DNA of 64,000 bases. Source: Paenibacillus massiliensis subsp. panacisoli DSM 21345. GTDB lineage: Bacteria; Bacillota; Bacilli; Paenibacillales; Paenibacillaceae. The notes under the pieces were generated by a model. That model worked only from the letters and a program-made list of their open reading frames with translations. It searched no databases and was not told the DNA's origin. Numbering within the stretch: the stretch's first letter is position 1; each line of letters opens with the position of its first letter. The stretch is from positions 248,001 to 312,000 of the forward strand of contig NZ_AUFO01000007.1 of NCBI RefSeq assembly GCF_000426545.1. The letters are read 5' to 3'. Made by a program: the position numbers and the translations under genes. Shown in pieces: positions 38,470 to 46,888 of this stretch.

Positions 38470-38670
38470 GTCGCCTGTTTCTCATTTACAGGTTACCCCG
38501 TAATAGCACATCCCATGACAACGCAGTATAACAGCAATGTTGTCAATATATGCTTAACTTAAAGGATGGGCACAGTGCAGTAAAAAACATGGGCATTCTG
38601 CACCTCTGCCGATAGCAACGTGGCTGTATGAACTGCTCATTATTGCTCATTCATTAAGCATAAGACAATC

Positions 38671-38763
38671 CTCTTTCGGCGTACTTTCATACAAGGTCAG
38701 ACCGAATTTAGTTAAAGTGATGACCCTGCCGAAGAGATATGAATTTTATGATCTAAAATAAAA
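38671..38763 (-). repeat. Intergenic element copy B
   Basis: The plus-strand box CGTACTTTCATACAAGGTCA (38680-38699), continuing GACCG, aligns with copies A and C. On the minus strand CTCTTCGGC (38728-38736) pairs with GCCGAAAGAG (38671-38680, one bulge). An inner stem pairs CAGGGTCA (38721-38728) with TGACCTTG (38692-38699) using one G-U pair that would be A-C on the other strand. It abuts the T-run of the dapA terminator. Confidence 0.6.
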
Positions 38764-38800
38764 AAAGGGCGTCCCGCCAGCTCTGGCCTCGGACACCCTT
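38757..38800 (-). terminator. Rho-independent terminator of asd-dapG-dapA
   Basis: On the minus strand AAGGGTGTCC and GGC pair with GC and GGACGCCCTT, with seven T following. Confidence 0.88.
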
Positions 38801-38818
38801 CAATGCAATCACATTATT

Positions 38819-39682
38819 TTATTCGTATAGCTGTTTAATTAAAGCTTTCTCTGAATCATTCGGCGCAACGAGCGGAAGCCTCACGGACCCTACATTCAAG
38901 CCTTTCAGCTCCAGTGAATACTTCACCGCTACCGGGTTGGGGCATTCAAACAGCCCCTTGAATACAGGCAGCAGCTCACCATGAAGCTTTGTCGCCTCTT
39001 CTATACGCCCAGAGATAAAGGCTTCCATCATTTGCTTCATCTCCGCACCAACGACGTGACTGGCTACGCTCACAATACCATAGGCACCGACAGACATAGC
39101 TGGCAATCCAGAGGAATCATCACCAGAATAGACTTTGAAGCCTTCCGGTGCACTACGGACAATCTTGCCTACCTGCTCTGTCGAGACACACTCCTTCGTC
39201 GCTACAATATTGTCGATCTGAGCCAATCGCAGTGTCGTCACACTGGACATACTTACTGCTGTACGTTGCGGAACATTATACAGCATAACAGGCAGCTTCG
39301 TAGCTTGCGCGATACTTTCAAAATGCCGGAATATGCCTTCCTGATTCGGCTTGTTGTAGTAAGGCACCACAAGCAGTACCCCATCCACTCCCGTGCGCTC
39401 TGCTGCCTGGGTTAAATAAATGGAATGGCGGGTGTTATTGCTTCCTGTACCCGCTATAATCTTGCAGCGACCTGCTGCCTTCTCTACAGCAAAGGAGAAC
39501 AGCTTTATTTTCTCCTCATCACTGAGCGTAGGTGCTTCTCCTGTAGTTCCGGATATAACAAGTGATTCGGACTTCTGAACATCTATCAAGTAATCCATCA
39601 ATTGAGCGGTGGCTTCCCAGTTAATCTCGCCTTGCTCGTCGAACGGAGTAACCATAGCTGTAATTAATCTGCCAAAATCCAA
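38819..39682 (-). CDS. dapA: 4-hydroxy-tetrahydrodipicolinate synthase
   Basis: The 287-residue TIM-barrel lyase condenses pyruvate with aspartate semialdehyde. The Schiff-base K163 is in VATKEC, Y135 in LYNVPQRT, and the substrate loop SGTTGEAPTL is at 44-53. Its product feeds lysine, meso-diaminopimelate and, in sporulation, dipicolinic acid made by DpaAB encoded just upstream. TTG start with GGGAGG 8 bases ahead. It lies 33 bases after dapG, in the operon asd-dapG-dapA. Confidence 0.96.
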   Translation of the reverse strand: MDFGRLITAMVTPFDEQGEINWEATAQLMDYLIDVQKSESLVISGTTGEAPTLSDEEKIKLFSFAVEKAAGRCKIIAGTGSNNTRHSIYLTQAAERTGVDGVLLVVPYYNKPNQEGIFRHFESIAQATKLPVMLYNVPQRTAVSMSSVTTLRLAQIDNIVATKECVSTEQVGKIVRSAPEGFKVYSGDDSSGLPAMSVGAYGIVSVASHVVGAEMKQMMEAFISGRIEEATKLHGELLPVFKGLFECPNPVAVKYSLELKGLNVGSVRLPLVAPNDSEKALIKQLYE

Positions 39683-39715
39683 GCTTGCTTCCTCCCTTCC
39701 TACTTCATGCAGAAT

Positions 39716-40933
39716 CTAGCGATGGAGCTCAAACTTGGCATGCAATGCACGCAAAGCCTGAACCATATCTTCCTTCTTGACGAGAACCCATATGGTTGTA
39801 TTGGAATCCGCTGATTGCAGAATAGGAATACCGGCTACGGTCAATGCCTCTACGATCATGGCCATGATGCCGGGAACGCCATTAATGCCACCACCAATGA
39901 CCGACACCTTGGCACAGCCTGACAGAATCTTAGGCTCAAGCCCAAGCTCTCCCAGCACCTGTAGCGCCTTGACGCCATCCTGATCTGATACCGTATATAC
40001 AGCTCCAGTAGGAGTCACATTGATAAAGTCAACACTGATTCCGTGCTCAGCCATCGTCTTGAACACCTTCAGTTGCAGTTGTTCAATTCCTGCCTCCGTC
40101 TCCACGGTAATCTGCGTAACATTTCCCACGTAGGCAATTCCAGTTACATAACGATCCACCACACCTGGCTGCACCTTCGTGAAGCCTTCCGGATGAGTCA
40201 CCAAGGTCCCCTCGGATTCCGAGAATGTCGAGCGCACCCTTACAGGAATGTTAGCCTGCATGGCAATCTCGACAGCACGCGGATGAATGACCTTCGCTCC
40301 CTGATAAGCCATGTTGCAAATTTCATTATAGCTGACATACGTAAGGGGGCGTGCATCCTCCACAATCCGCGGATCTGCCGTGAGAATGCCGTCTACATCT
40401 GTATAGATATCTACTATGTCAGCATGCAAAGCGGCTCCAATAGCTGTAGCTGAGGTATCGCTCCCACCCCTGCCAAGTGTCGTGAAATCTCCTTGTTCAT
40501 CCTGCCCCTGGAAGCCGGTAACGATAACGACACGTCCCTGCTCCAGCTCTTGCAGCACCCGGTCCGGGCGAATATCTACAATACGCGCATTTCCGAACTG
40601 GCTATCCGTCAGGAAGCCTGCCTGTGCTCCTGTCAATACCGTTGCCTCAATGCCCTCATGGCAGAGGAGACTGCACAAGGTGGCTGCAGAGATAATCTCC
40701 CCACAGCTCATAAGCAAATCCCGCTCCCGGGTAGGCAGACTGTCCCCATTACTTGCAGCCCAGCCCAGCAGAGTATCAGTAGCATAGGGCTCACCTATGC
40801 GCCCCATAGCAGATACGACCACGACCAGTTGATATTGATTAGCCAGTTCTCTTTTAATATGTCCAATAACAAGCTCACGGGCTTCAGGTGTAGATAGTGA
40901 AGTTCCCCCGTATTTTTGCACTAATATCCCCAT
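39716..40933 (-). CDS. dapG: Aspartokinase I
   Basis: The 405-residue kinase starts MGILVQKYGGTSLSTPEAR, the conserved amino-acid kinase signature with K7, and has GRGGSDTSATAIGAALHAD. Two ACT domains fill about residues 265-405. It phosphorylates aspartate in the first step of the Asp family. In B. subtilis the dapG enzyme is inhibited by diaminopimelate; position in the asd-dapG-dapA order supports the same isozyme. GAGGAG precedes the ATG. Confidence 0.95.
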   Translation of the reverse strand: MGILVQKYGGTSLSTPEARELVIGHIKRELANQYQLVVVVSAMGRIGEPYATDTLLGWAASNGDSLPTRERDLLMSCGEIISAATLCSLLCHEGIEATVLTGAQAGFLTDSQFGNARIVDIRPDRVLQELEQGRVVIVTGFQGQDEQGDFTTLGRGGSDTSATAIGAALHADIVDIYTDVDGILTADPRIVEDARPLTYVSYNEICNMAYQGAKVIHPRAVEIAMQANIPVRVRSTFSESEGTLVTHPEGFTKVQPGVVDRYVTGIAYVGNVTQITVETEAGIEQLQLKVFKTMAEHGISVDFINVTPTGAVYTVSDQDGVKALQVLGELGLEPKILSGCAKVSVIGGGINGVPGIMAMIVEALTVAGIPILQSADSNTTIWVLVKKEDMVQALRALHAKFELHR

Positions 40934-40970
40934 TACCTATTTCTCCTCTACGGTAGACACCTTTGGAACC

Positions 40971-42008
40971 TTATGCTTTCTTTGCTGCGATGATCTCGGC
41001 AATCTGAACAGCATTCCATGCTGCACCCTTAAGCAGATTATCCGATACGATCCACATATTCAGACCACGGCTATTGCCCAGATCCTCCCGAAGACGTCCT
41101 ACAAAGACATCCAGTTCACCCGCAGCCGTCGTAGCCAGCGGATACGCTTGATTCGTTGGATCATCCACCAGTGTAATTCCAGGGGCTGAGGCCAGAAGCT
41201 CTCGTACATCCTCCAGCTTGTAATCCTGCTTCAGCTCGACATACACGGATTCCGAATGCCCGTAGACGACAGGAATGCGCACACATGTAGCCGTTACCGA
41301 CACGGACTCGTCATTCAGGATCTTCTTCGTTTCACGAACCATCTTCATTTCTTCCAGGGTGTAACCATTATCTTGGAATTTATCAATTTGCGGTACTGCG
41401 TTGAAGGCGATCTGATGCTTAACAGGCAGGGCACCTACAGGAAGAATGTCCGGCTCAAAAGCATCCCCATTCAGCACTGCCACCGATTGTCTGTTCAATT
41501 CGCTAATTGCTTTGGCGCCAGCGCCAGACACAGCTTGATAGGTAGATACGATGATGCGTTCAATTCCATAGCGGTCATAGAGCGGCTTCAAGGCCGCTAC
41601 CATTTGAATGGTAGAGCAGTTCGGATTCGCAATAAGACCATTGTGCTCAAAGATCTGATCTGGATTCACTTCTGGGACCACCAACGGAGTGTTCGGGTCC
41701 ATGCGGTACGCATTGGTATTGTCAATGCAGACAACTCCACGCTCAATGGCATGAGGAGCCAACGCTTTACTTACGTCTCCACCTGCACTGAATAATGCAA
41801 TATCGACACCTTCGAAGCTCTCAGGGGTTGCTGTTTCTACTACGATATCTTGGCCCTTAAAGTTAATGACTGTGCCAGCAGAACGCGGAGAAGACAGCAG
41901 CTTGAGTGTCTTAATCGGAAAATTCCGTTTATCCAGCAATTTAATAATTTGCTCTCCAACCGCACCTGTTGCTCCAACGACAGCGACATTAAACTCTACA
42001 TTGCTCAT
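40971..42008 (-). CDS. asd: Aspartate-semialdehyde dehydrogenase
   Basis: The 345-residue NADPH enzyme has the Rossmann loop VVGATGAVGEQ at 10-20 and catalytic C131 in NPNCSTIQMV. It reduces aspartyl phosphate to the semialdehyde used by DapA. The start at 42008 follows GAGGAG; the open frame extends to 42035 without a better site. The leader upstream holds intergenic element C and no recognisable lysine riboswitch. Confidence 0.95.
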   Translation of the reverse strand: MSNVEFNVAVVGATGAVGEQIIKLLDKRNFPIKTLKLLSSPRSAGTVINFKGQDIVVETATPESFEGVDIALFSAGGDVSKALAPHAIERGVVCIDNTNAYRMDPNTPLVVPEVNPDQIFEHNGLIANPNCSTIQMVAALKPLYDRYGIERIIVSTYQAVSGAGAKAISELNRQSVAVLNGDAFEPDILPVGALPVKHQIAFNAVPQIDKFQDNGYTLEEMKMVRETKKILNDESVSVTATCVRIPVVYGHSESVYVELKQDYKLEDVRELLASAPGITLVDDPTNQAYPLATTAAGELDVFVGRLREDLGNSRGLNMWIVSDNLLKGAAWNAVQIAEIIAAKKA

Positions 42009-42062
42009 CTGGCATATCTCCTCTTCTAATCGCACTCATTAATAGTTGCTGCATACAGAACA

Positions 42063-42186
42063 CGTCTATCGTCGTATTCACGATGAAGACCGACCGCAAT
42101 TCGCGATCATTTTTTCTGCTGATGACAGAATCACGCTGCCCTAATAAAAGCTTATGAATCATGCCATCATAAATAAAACTAGCATT
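42063..42186 (-). repeat. Intergenic element copy C, in the asd leader
   Basis: The plus-strand box CGTATTCACGATGAAGACCG (42073-42092), continuing ACCG, aligns with copies A and B. On the minus strand GATCGC (42103-42108) pairs with GCGGTC (42092-42097) with a U-G pair. The far end resembles the A and B ends (TTCATAAG after the T-rich tract). It fills much of the 316-base gap 42009-42324. Confidence 0.5.
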
Positions 42187-42217
42187 TTGCCAGCGCACAT
42201 CTCACTCAGCAAAATGC
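42182..42217 (-). terminator. Likely terminator after dpaB
   Basis: GCATTTTGC and GCAAAATGC form a perfect 9-base-pair stem with an 18-base loop; on the minus strand TAGTTTTATTT follows. A second, weaker hairpin (CCTTCCT/AGGAAGG, 42227-42259) precedes it. Confidence 0.65.
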
Positions 42218-42324
42218 ACGAAAGGCCCTTCCTCTTACTCATCACACATATAAGGAAGGAATATATAATTCTTCAGCTTAGCTGAATTATTACCTGGATG
42301 TTAGCTTGGTCTGACCGTTATGCG

Positions 42325-42915
42325 TTAGTCATGACGTTCAATAATCATGGGCTGTAGCTGTTGGCCTTGTATGGCAGCATAGCATGCTTCTGGAATAATC
42401 GACATTTTGGCCACTAGTGAGTTAGGCTTCTGCTGGGGATTATCCTGACCGAAAGGTACGAAGTATATGTTCTTTGCCACCAGTAGCTTGGCGATATTAG
42501 CAGCATTCAAGCCCAGACCATCATTGGTCGAAATGGCGAGGACAAGCGGTCGTCCGTTCCTCATCTGTGCTTTGGCAGCCATCAGCACAGGACTGTCAGT
42601 CATGGCATTCGCAAGTCGACTGATCGAATTGCCGGTGCACGGCGCAATGACCAGTACATCCAGCAACTGCGAGGGGCCTAGCGGCTCAGCCTCCACAATT
42701 GTAGAAATGATATCATTCCCTGTTATATCTTTCAACTGTTTTTGCCAACTTTGCGAGGTGCCAAAGCGCGTGTCTGTAGTCATGACCGTATTGGAGACAA
42801 TCGGAATTACCTTAGCCCCACTGTCTACAAAACGTTGAATAACGGGCATCACTTCCTCAAAGGTACAGTGAGAGCCCGTAATTGCATAGCCGACTGTTTT
42901 ACCCTGCCAGTTCAT
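42325..42915 (-). CDS. dpaB: Dipicolinate synthase subunit B
   Basis: The 196-residue protein is the flavoprotein-like subunit (SpoVFB): MNWQGKTVGYAITGSHC, VIAPCTGNSISRLANAMTDS and LVLAISTNDGLGLN are signatures. With DpaA it oxidises dihydrodipicolinate to dipicolinic acid in the mother cell. Its ATG overlaps the dpaA stop by four bases. Confidence 0.96.
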   Translation of the reverse strand: MNWQGKTVGYAITGSHCTFEEVMPVIQRFVDSGAKVIPIVSNTVMTTDTRFGTSQSWQKQLKDITGNDIISTIVEAEPLGPSQLLDVLVIAPCTGNSISRLANAMTDSPVLMAAKAQMRNGRPLVLAISTNDGLGLNAANIAKLLVAKNIYFVPFGQDNPQQKPNSLVAKMSIIPEACYAAIQGQQLQPMIIERHD

Positions 42916-43811
42916 TTGCCTTCCCCCCGATTCGGATTATCTTCCATTAACAGCTGCACCAATGCATTTGCCATAATCACGCCTGCCGTCTTGGGAGCTA
43001 CGATGCCGGGGAGTCCCGGAGCCAGGATCGCCTTAATGCCGCGTTTGGCAGCATATCGGTAATCACATCCGCCGGGGGAAGAAGCAATATCTATAATCAC
43101 TGCACTTGTCTGCATTCTGGACAGGATTTGTGCTGTGATTATCATAGAGGGTATCGTATTAAAAATCAAGTCGATCTCCCCGACCTCATTGGCCAGATCC
43201 CTTGTCATAAAAGGCCTCCAGCCCATCGCACTCGCTCGTGCCGCTTCCTCACGCAGCTGTATTCCTACCTGTACATCGGCACCAAGCCCTTGCAGCGTCC
43301 TGGCCAGGGTAAAGCCGGTTCGACCCAGCCCCAGTACCATACAGCGCGCCCCATGCAGCGTGATATCCGTATTCTGAATCGCCATCATAATGGCTCCCTC
43401 TGCTGTGGGGATGGAATTATAGATGGCAACATCATCGCGCTCCAGCAACTCCACAAGCCTGAGATTGTACTTATCACACAGCTTTTGCAAATAAGGTTTG
43501 GCCATACCCGTATACACTACGCAATGAGGCGGTAAAGCGGACGCATGCTCATGCTGAAAGTGAAGTGGCTGTTCCGTAAAATCAGCCTTCACACTCCCAT
43601 CCTCCTCACAGCCTACCACTGGCAGTACAATGGCATCTGCAGATTCAAAAAGCCGGACGCTCAGCTTCTCGTTGCTCACACCCTTAAGCTGATCGGCGAT
43701 CCGGTCAAAACCCACTACACTTACAGTCGCGTCCATATCTACACACTTCCGAATGACCTCAAGTTGCCGTGCATCACCGCCAAGAATGACGGTGCGAACT
43801 CCTGTCAGCAT
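42912..43811 (-). CDS. dpaA: Dipicolinate synthase subunit A
   Basis: The 299-residue protein (SpoVFA) has an N-terminal domain starting MLTGVRTVILGGDARQLEV and an NAD(P)-binding Rossmann domain with MVLGLGRTGFTLARTL. It is the dehydrogenase partner of DpaB, producing the dipicolinic acid that makes spores dehydrated and heat resistant. AGGGGTGAGG precedes the ATG. A sigma-K promoter directly upstream explains mother-cell expression. Confidence 0.96.
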   Translation of the reverse strand: MLTGVRTVILGGDARQLEVIRKCVDMDATVSVVGFDRIADQLKGVSNEKLSVRLFESADAIVLPVVGCEEDGSVKADFTEQPLHFQHEHASALPPHCVVYTGMAKPYLQKLCDKYNLRLVELLERDDVAIYNSIPTAEGAIMMAIQNTDITLHGARCMVLGLGRTGFTLARTLQGLGADVQVGIQLREEAARASAMGWRPFMTRDLANEVGEIDLIFNTIPSMIITAQILSRMQTSAVIIDIASSPGGCDYRYAAKRGIKAILAPGLPGIVAPKTAGVIMANALVQLLMEDNPNRGEGK

Positions 43812-43846
43812 CTGGACCTCACCCCTTTCCCAGATACGGTATGCAT

Positions 43847-43873
43847 TATCCTATGCATTAGCCCGTGAAGGGT
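43847..43873 (-). promoter_or_regulatory. Sigma-K promoter of dpaAB
   Basis: On the minus strand CATAGGATA (43847-43855) matches the sigma-K minus-10 CATANNNTA, with AC (43872-43873) 16 bases upstream. The start codon is 36 bases downstream. A second CATANNNTA match follows but lacks the upstream AC. Confidence 0.7.
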
Positions 43874-43885
43874 GATACGCAGCAC

Positions 43886-43912
43886 AAAAAACCACTCCAG
43901 AATTGGAGTGGT
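43886..43912 (-). terminator. Rho-independent terminator of dut
   Basis: CCACTCCA and TGGAGTGG form a perfect stem with a 4-base loop; on the minus strand six T follow. It insulates the sporulation operon dpaAB from the vegetative genes upstream. Confidence 0.92.
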
Positions 43913-43944
43913 CTAATGTCATGCGCTCTATGGTCATACTTTCT

Positions 43945-44397
43945 TTATTTCCCCGTGTGACCGAACCCACCTGCACCGCGTACGGTCTCGGATAGCTGAT
44001 CGACTTCCTTCCACAGCACCTCAGGCACCTCCTGGAACACCATTTGAGCTATACGCTCATGACGAGTGATGGAAAAGGGTTCTTGACCAAGATTAATGAG
44101 TAGCACCTTGATTTCTCCCCGATAGTCCGCATCAATAGTTCCTGGTGTGTTCAGGCAAGTAATGCCATGCTTGAGAGCCAATCCACTGCGTGGACGGATC
44201 TGTGCCTCGAGTCCTCCTGGCATAGCTATGGCAATGCCTGTAGGGACCAGACAACGTTGCCCCGGCTCCAGCACTAGCGGCTCATGCACAGCAGCATGAA
44301 GATCAAAGCCAGCAGCAAGCTCAGACATTTTGCGTGGAAGCTGAATATCCTCATTGCCTGCCAATCTGTTAATTTCTACGTAATGCGGCAAGTTCAT
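43945..44397 (-). CDS. dut: dUTP diphosphatase, trimeric
   Basis: The 150-residue enzyme shows all five dUTPase motifs: [40 protein letters not shown] and the mobile C-terminal arm [10 protein letters not shown]. It hydrolyses dUTP to dUMP, limiting uracil in DNA. The ATG at 44397 lies only a base from its AGGAGG; a TTG two codons later (44391) has ideal spacing and may be the true start. The gene overlaps the M16 protease gene by 29 bases. Confidence 0.95.
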   Translation of the reverse strand: MNLPHYVEINRLAGNEDIQLPRKMSELAAGFDLHAAVHEPLVLEPGQRCLVPTGIAIAMPGGLEAQIRPRSGLALKHGITCLNTPGTIDADYRGEIKVLLINLGQEPFSITRHERIAQMVFQEVPEVLWKEVDQLSETVRGAGGFGHTGK

Positions 44398-45634
44398 TCC
44401 TCCTCATTCCCGAGATAGGGGCATCCGATGCGCCTACCATCGCCAGTGCAAATGGCTGTGAGAACACACGGTCCAGCACAGCATGCACATCATCCATCGT
44501 TACTCGTTCTATTTTACGAATCATTTCATCCAATGTATAGTGCTTGCCCAGCATCAGTTCATTTTTGCCCAATCGATTCATTCGACTGCCTGTGCTCTCC
44601 GAGCTGAGAATCAAGCTACCCTTAAGCTGCTCTTTGCCCTTGCTCAGCTCATCGTTCGTCAAGCCATGGACAGCAACATCTCGCAGCAGTTCATGCGTGA
44701 GCTCAAGCACATCCTTCGTCTGCTTAGGAGCAGTTCCCGCATAGATTGTCAGCAGGCCACTGTCTGCGTGAGAGCTATGATAGGAATAGACGGAATAGGC
44801 CAGACCTCGCTTCTCGCGAATCTCCTGAAACAGTCGGGAGCTCATACCGCCACCAAGCGCATTATTGAGCAGCACCATAGCATATTGCAGATCATCCCCA
44901 ATACGATTGCCCGGGAAGGACATACAAATATGATTCTGCTCTGTAGCCTTCTCATGGAACATGAGATCACCGTTAAAGACAGGCTCTAGCAATGCAGGAG
45001 ATTGTCCATGGTTGTTGAAATGTCCAAAATGGCGCTCCAAGAGCTCAACTACATCATCATTAATATTCCCCGCAAGACTGATTACGGTATTTTCAACTGT
45101 ATAGTGCTCCTTCATGTAGCTGCGTAAGCTGGAGCTGTCCATTGCATGCAGCCGTTCCTCAGTCCCCAGAATGGGGTAAGCGAGCGGATGCTCCTTGTAG
45201 GCTGCTGTAGCCACCAGATCATGCACCAGGTCATCAGGAGTATCCTCATACATGGAGATTTCCTCCAGAATAACGTTTTTCTCCCGGCTGAGCTCCTCCT
45301 CATCCAGCTTCGAATGGAAGAACATATCTGATAACATATCAACGGCAATCGGCAAATGCTCATCAAGTACCTTGGCATAATAGCAAGTATATTCTTTAGA
45401 CGTAAACGCATTGACATTTCCGCCGATGGAATCGAAGCGTTCTGCGATATCCTTGGCAGAATAACGTTCTGTTCCTTTGAAAAGCATATGTTCAATGAAA
45501 TGGGTTACTCCATTTTGCGGCAGCAGCTCATTTCTGGACCCGGCCTTCACCCAGATCCCGAATGAAACGGAGCGATAGTTCGGAATCTTCTCCAGAACTA
45601 CCTTTAGCCCATTGCTTAGCTGTATTCGTTCCAC
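44369..45634 (-). CDS. mlpA: M16 family zinc protease (MlpA/YmxG)
   Basis: The 421-residue processing-protease-like enzyme has the zinc motif H45-F-I-E48-H49 in [14 protein letters not shown] and downstream [14 protein letters not shown]. It begins with GTG after GGAGG. Homologues (YmxG/MlpA) sit downstream of pnp and ylxY in Bacillus and have been tied to regulation of protease genes. Unlike YmfH it has no inactive partner gene and probably acts as a homodimer. Confidence 0.93.
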   Translation of the reverse strand: MERIQLSNGLKVVLEKIPNYRSVSFGIWVKAGSRNELLPQNGVTHFIEHMLFKGTERYSAKDIAERFDSIGGNVNAFTSKEYTCYYAKVLDEHLPIAVDMLSDMFFHSKLDEEELSREKNVILEEISMYEDTPDDLVHDLVATAAYKEHPLAYPILGTEERLHAMDSSSLRSYMKEHYTVENTVISLAGNINDDVVELLERHFGHFNNHGQSPALLEPVFNGDLMFHEKATEQNHICMSFPGNRIGDDLQYAMVLLNNALGGGMSSRLFQEIREKRGLAYSVYSYHSSHADSGLLTIYAGTAPKQTKDVLELTHELLRDVAVHGLTNDELSKGKEQLKGSLILSSESTGSRMNRLGKNELMLGKHYTLDEMIRKIERVTMDDVHAVLDRVFSQPFALAMVGASDAPISGMRRNELAALRRN

Positions 45635-45730
45635 GCATAGTCCTCCTAATTAACATAGACTTACCTACTCTGGCATAATTAAAAACAAAATTGCCCGTAC
45701 AATCCCTTCATCGTAACAGAAAAATACGCA

Positions 45731-46720
45731 TCACTCAACCTGTGTGGATGGTACACGTCTTGAGGAAAGCGTCTCACTGACCGTTCCAAGCGTCAGCCCC
45801 TTACTTCTGATGCCCTGAATCATGCCTTTGAGTGCCTGGGAGGAGGAGGAGGTTGGATGCATCAGAATAAGAGCCCCGGGCTCTACTCGTTTGGTGATTT
45901 TATTCACGACAGCACCAGGCTCCGGCTTCTTCCAGTCCACTGTATCCAGAGTCCAGAGCACTGTCCTTAGCCCAGCCTCCGCAGCAACCTCTATTGTCTC
46001 TTGATCAAAATCACCCGATGGGGGGGCGAACCAGACATTTTTCACCCCTAATGTGTCCTTGAGCAGCTGCTCCGTCTTGGTAATCTCCAGTCTCGCCCGC
46101 TCCCGGCTAACTCTGCTCATGGCTGGGTGAGAATAAGCATGATTACTTAGCTCATGTCCTCGCTTCTGAATGGTTTTGGCTAGCTCTGGATTCTTCTTCA
46201 GCCAGCTACCATCCAGAAAAAAAGTCGCCTTCACTCCCTCAGCATCCAGCGTATCCAGCATGGGCACAATGAATTCATTACCCCACGCTACATTGATCAT
46301 GAATGCGACCATCGGCTTGTTCGGATTCCCACGATAGGTTGGGTGCTGTCCGAGCTGTTCAAGCTGGATCTTCGGTGCAACCTCTTTGTAAATATACTTT
46401 ATTGGCGTGCCAGGGGCTGCCAGTGCCTGTCTGTAAGTCGCCTCTACGTCAACCTCAAGTCCGTTATAGCCCGGGATTGCCTTCCAGATCGGGTCCATAC
46501 GCGCATCTACGGCCGGCTTGCTTCGTGTCCTCGCCTCGGCCTGGATCTGCTCTAATAATGGTTGCTCCGCTACAGATGCTGCAATGGCGGGTACAGAGTT
46601 GCTGTCCTCCACATGTCTATTTCTCATGTCCTGCAGGTAATCGCGTACTCCAGTGAGTTGTCCAACTAGCAGCACGGCTGCTGCGCTGATGACAATGACT
46701 GCCGCTTTATTAGACCTCAT
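45731..46720 (-). CDS. ylxY: Polysaccharide deacetylase-like protein YlxY
   Basis: The roughly 329-residue exported protein has an N-terminal membrane anchor/signal (about 5-22) and a NodB-like domain (about 140-320). Motif 2 is intact (SNHAYSHPAM), but where active deacetylases have TFDD this one reads MINVAWG, losing both metal/catalytic Asp residues; the same change is typical of YlxY proteins. It is therefore probably not a standard deacetylase. The second ATG (46720) is preferred since AAGGA is then 9 bases upstream. It lies after pnp as in B. subtilis. Confidence 0.9.
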   Translation of the reverse strand: MRSNKAAVIVISAAAVLLVGQLTGVRDYLQDMRNRHVEDSNSVPAIAASVAEQPLLEQIQAEARTRSKPAVDARMDPIWKAIPGYNGLEVDVEATYRQALAAPGTPIKYIYKEVAPKIQLEQLGQHPTYRGNPNKPMVAFMINVAWGNEFIVPMLDTLDAEGVKATFFLDGSWLKKNPELAKTIQKRGHELSNHAYSHPAMSRVSRERARLEITKTEQLLKDTLGVKNVWFAPPSGDFDQETIEVAAEAGLRTVLWTLDTVDWKKPEPGAVVNKITKRVEPGALILMHPTSSSSQALKGMIQGIRSKGLTLGTVSETLSSRRVPSTQVE

Positions 46721-46805
46721 TCTCATTCATCCTTCCGCTAGCCTTTGTCCCCAATTTATGCAGAGCGGACAAGGTTTATGCCGTCAGGATGAGCATTCAT
46801 GGCAA

Positions 46806-46840
46806 AGAAAAAAGAGCCAGAAATCACTCTCTGCCTCTTT
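46806..46840 (-). terminator. Rho-independent terminator of pnp
   Basis: On the minus strand AAAGAG and CAGA pair with TCTG and CTCTTT, followed by T residues. Confidence 0.8.
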
Positions 46841-46888
46841 GACTTTTATATGTTTTTGGTGAAACGATAACGCTTCTTCTCATGCTGC

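Noticed and set aside
41989..42198. 69-codon minus-strand frame before asd
   Set aside because: It overlaps intergenic element C and the asd start in another frame. Its similarity to translated copy A comes from the shared nucleotide element; copy A has stops in that frame.
42009..42324. Lysine riboswitch before asd
   Set aside because: I looked for a long structured L-box with its conserved junction and terminator near the asd start and saw none; the region holds element C and the dpaB terminator.
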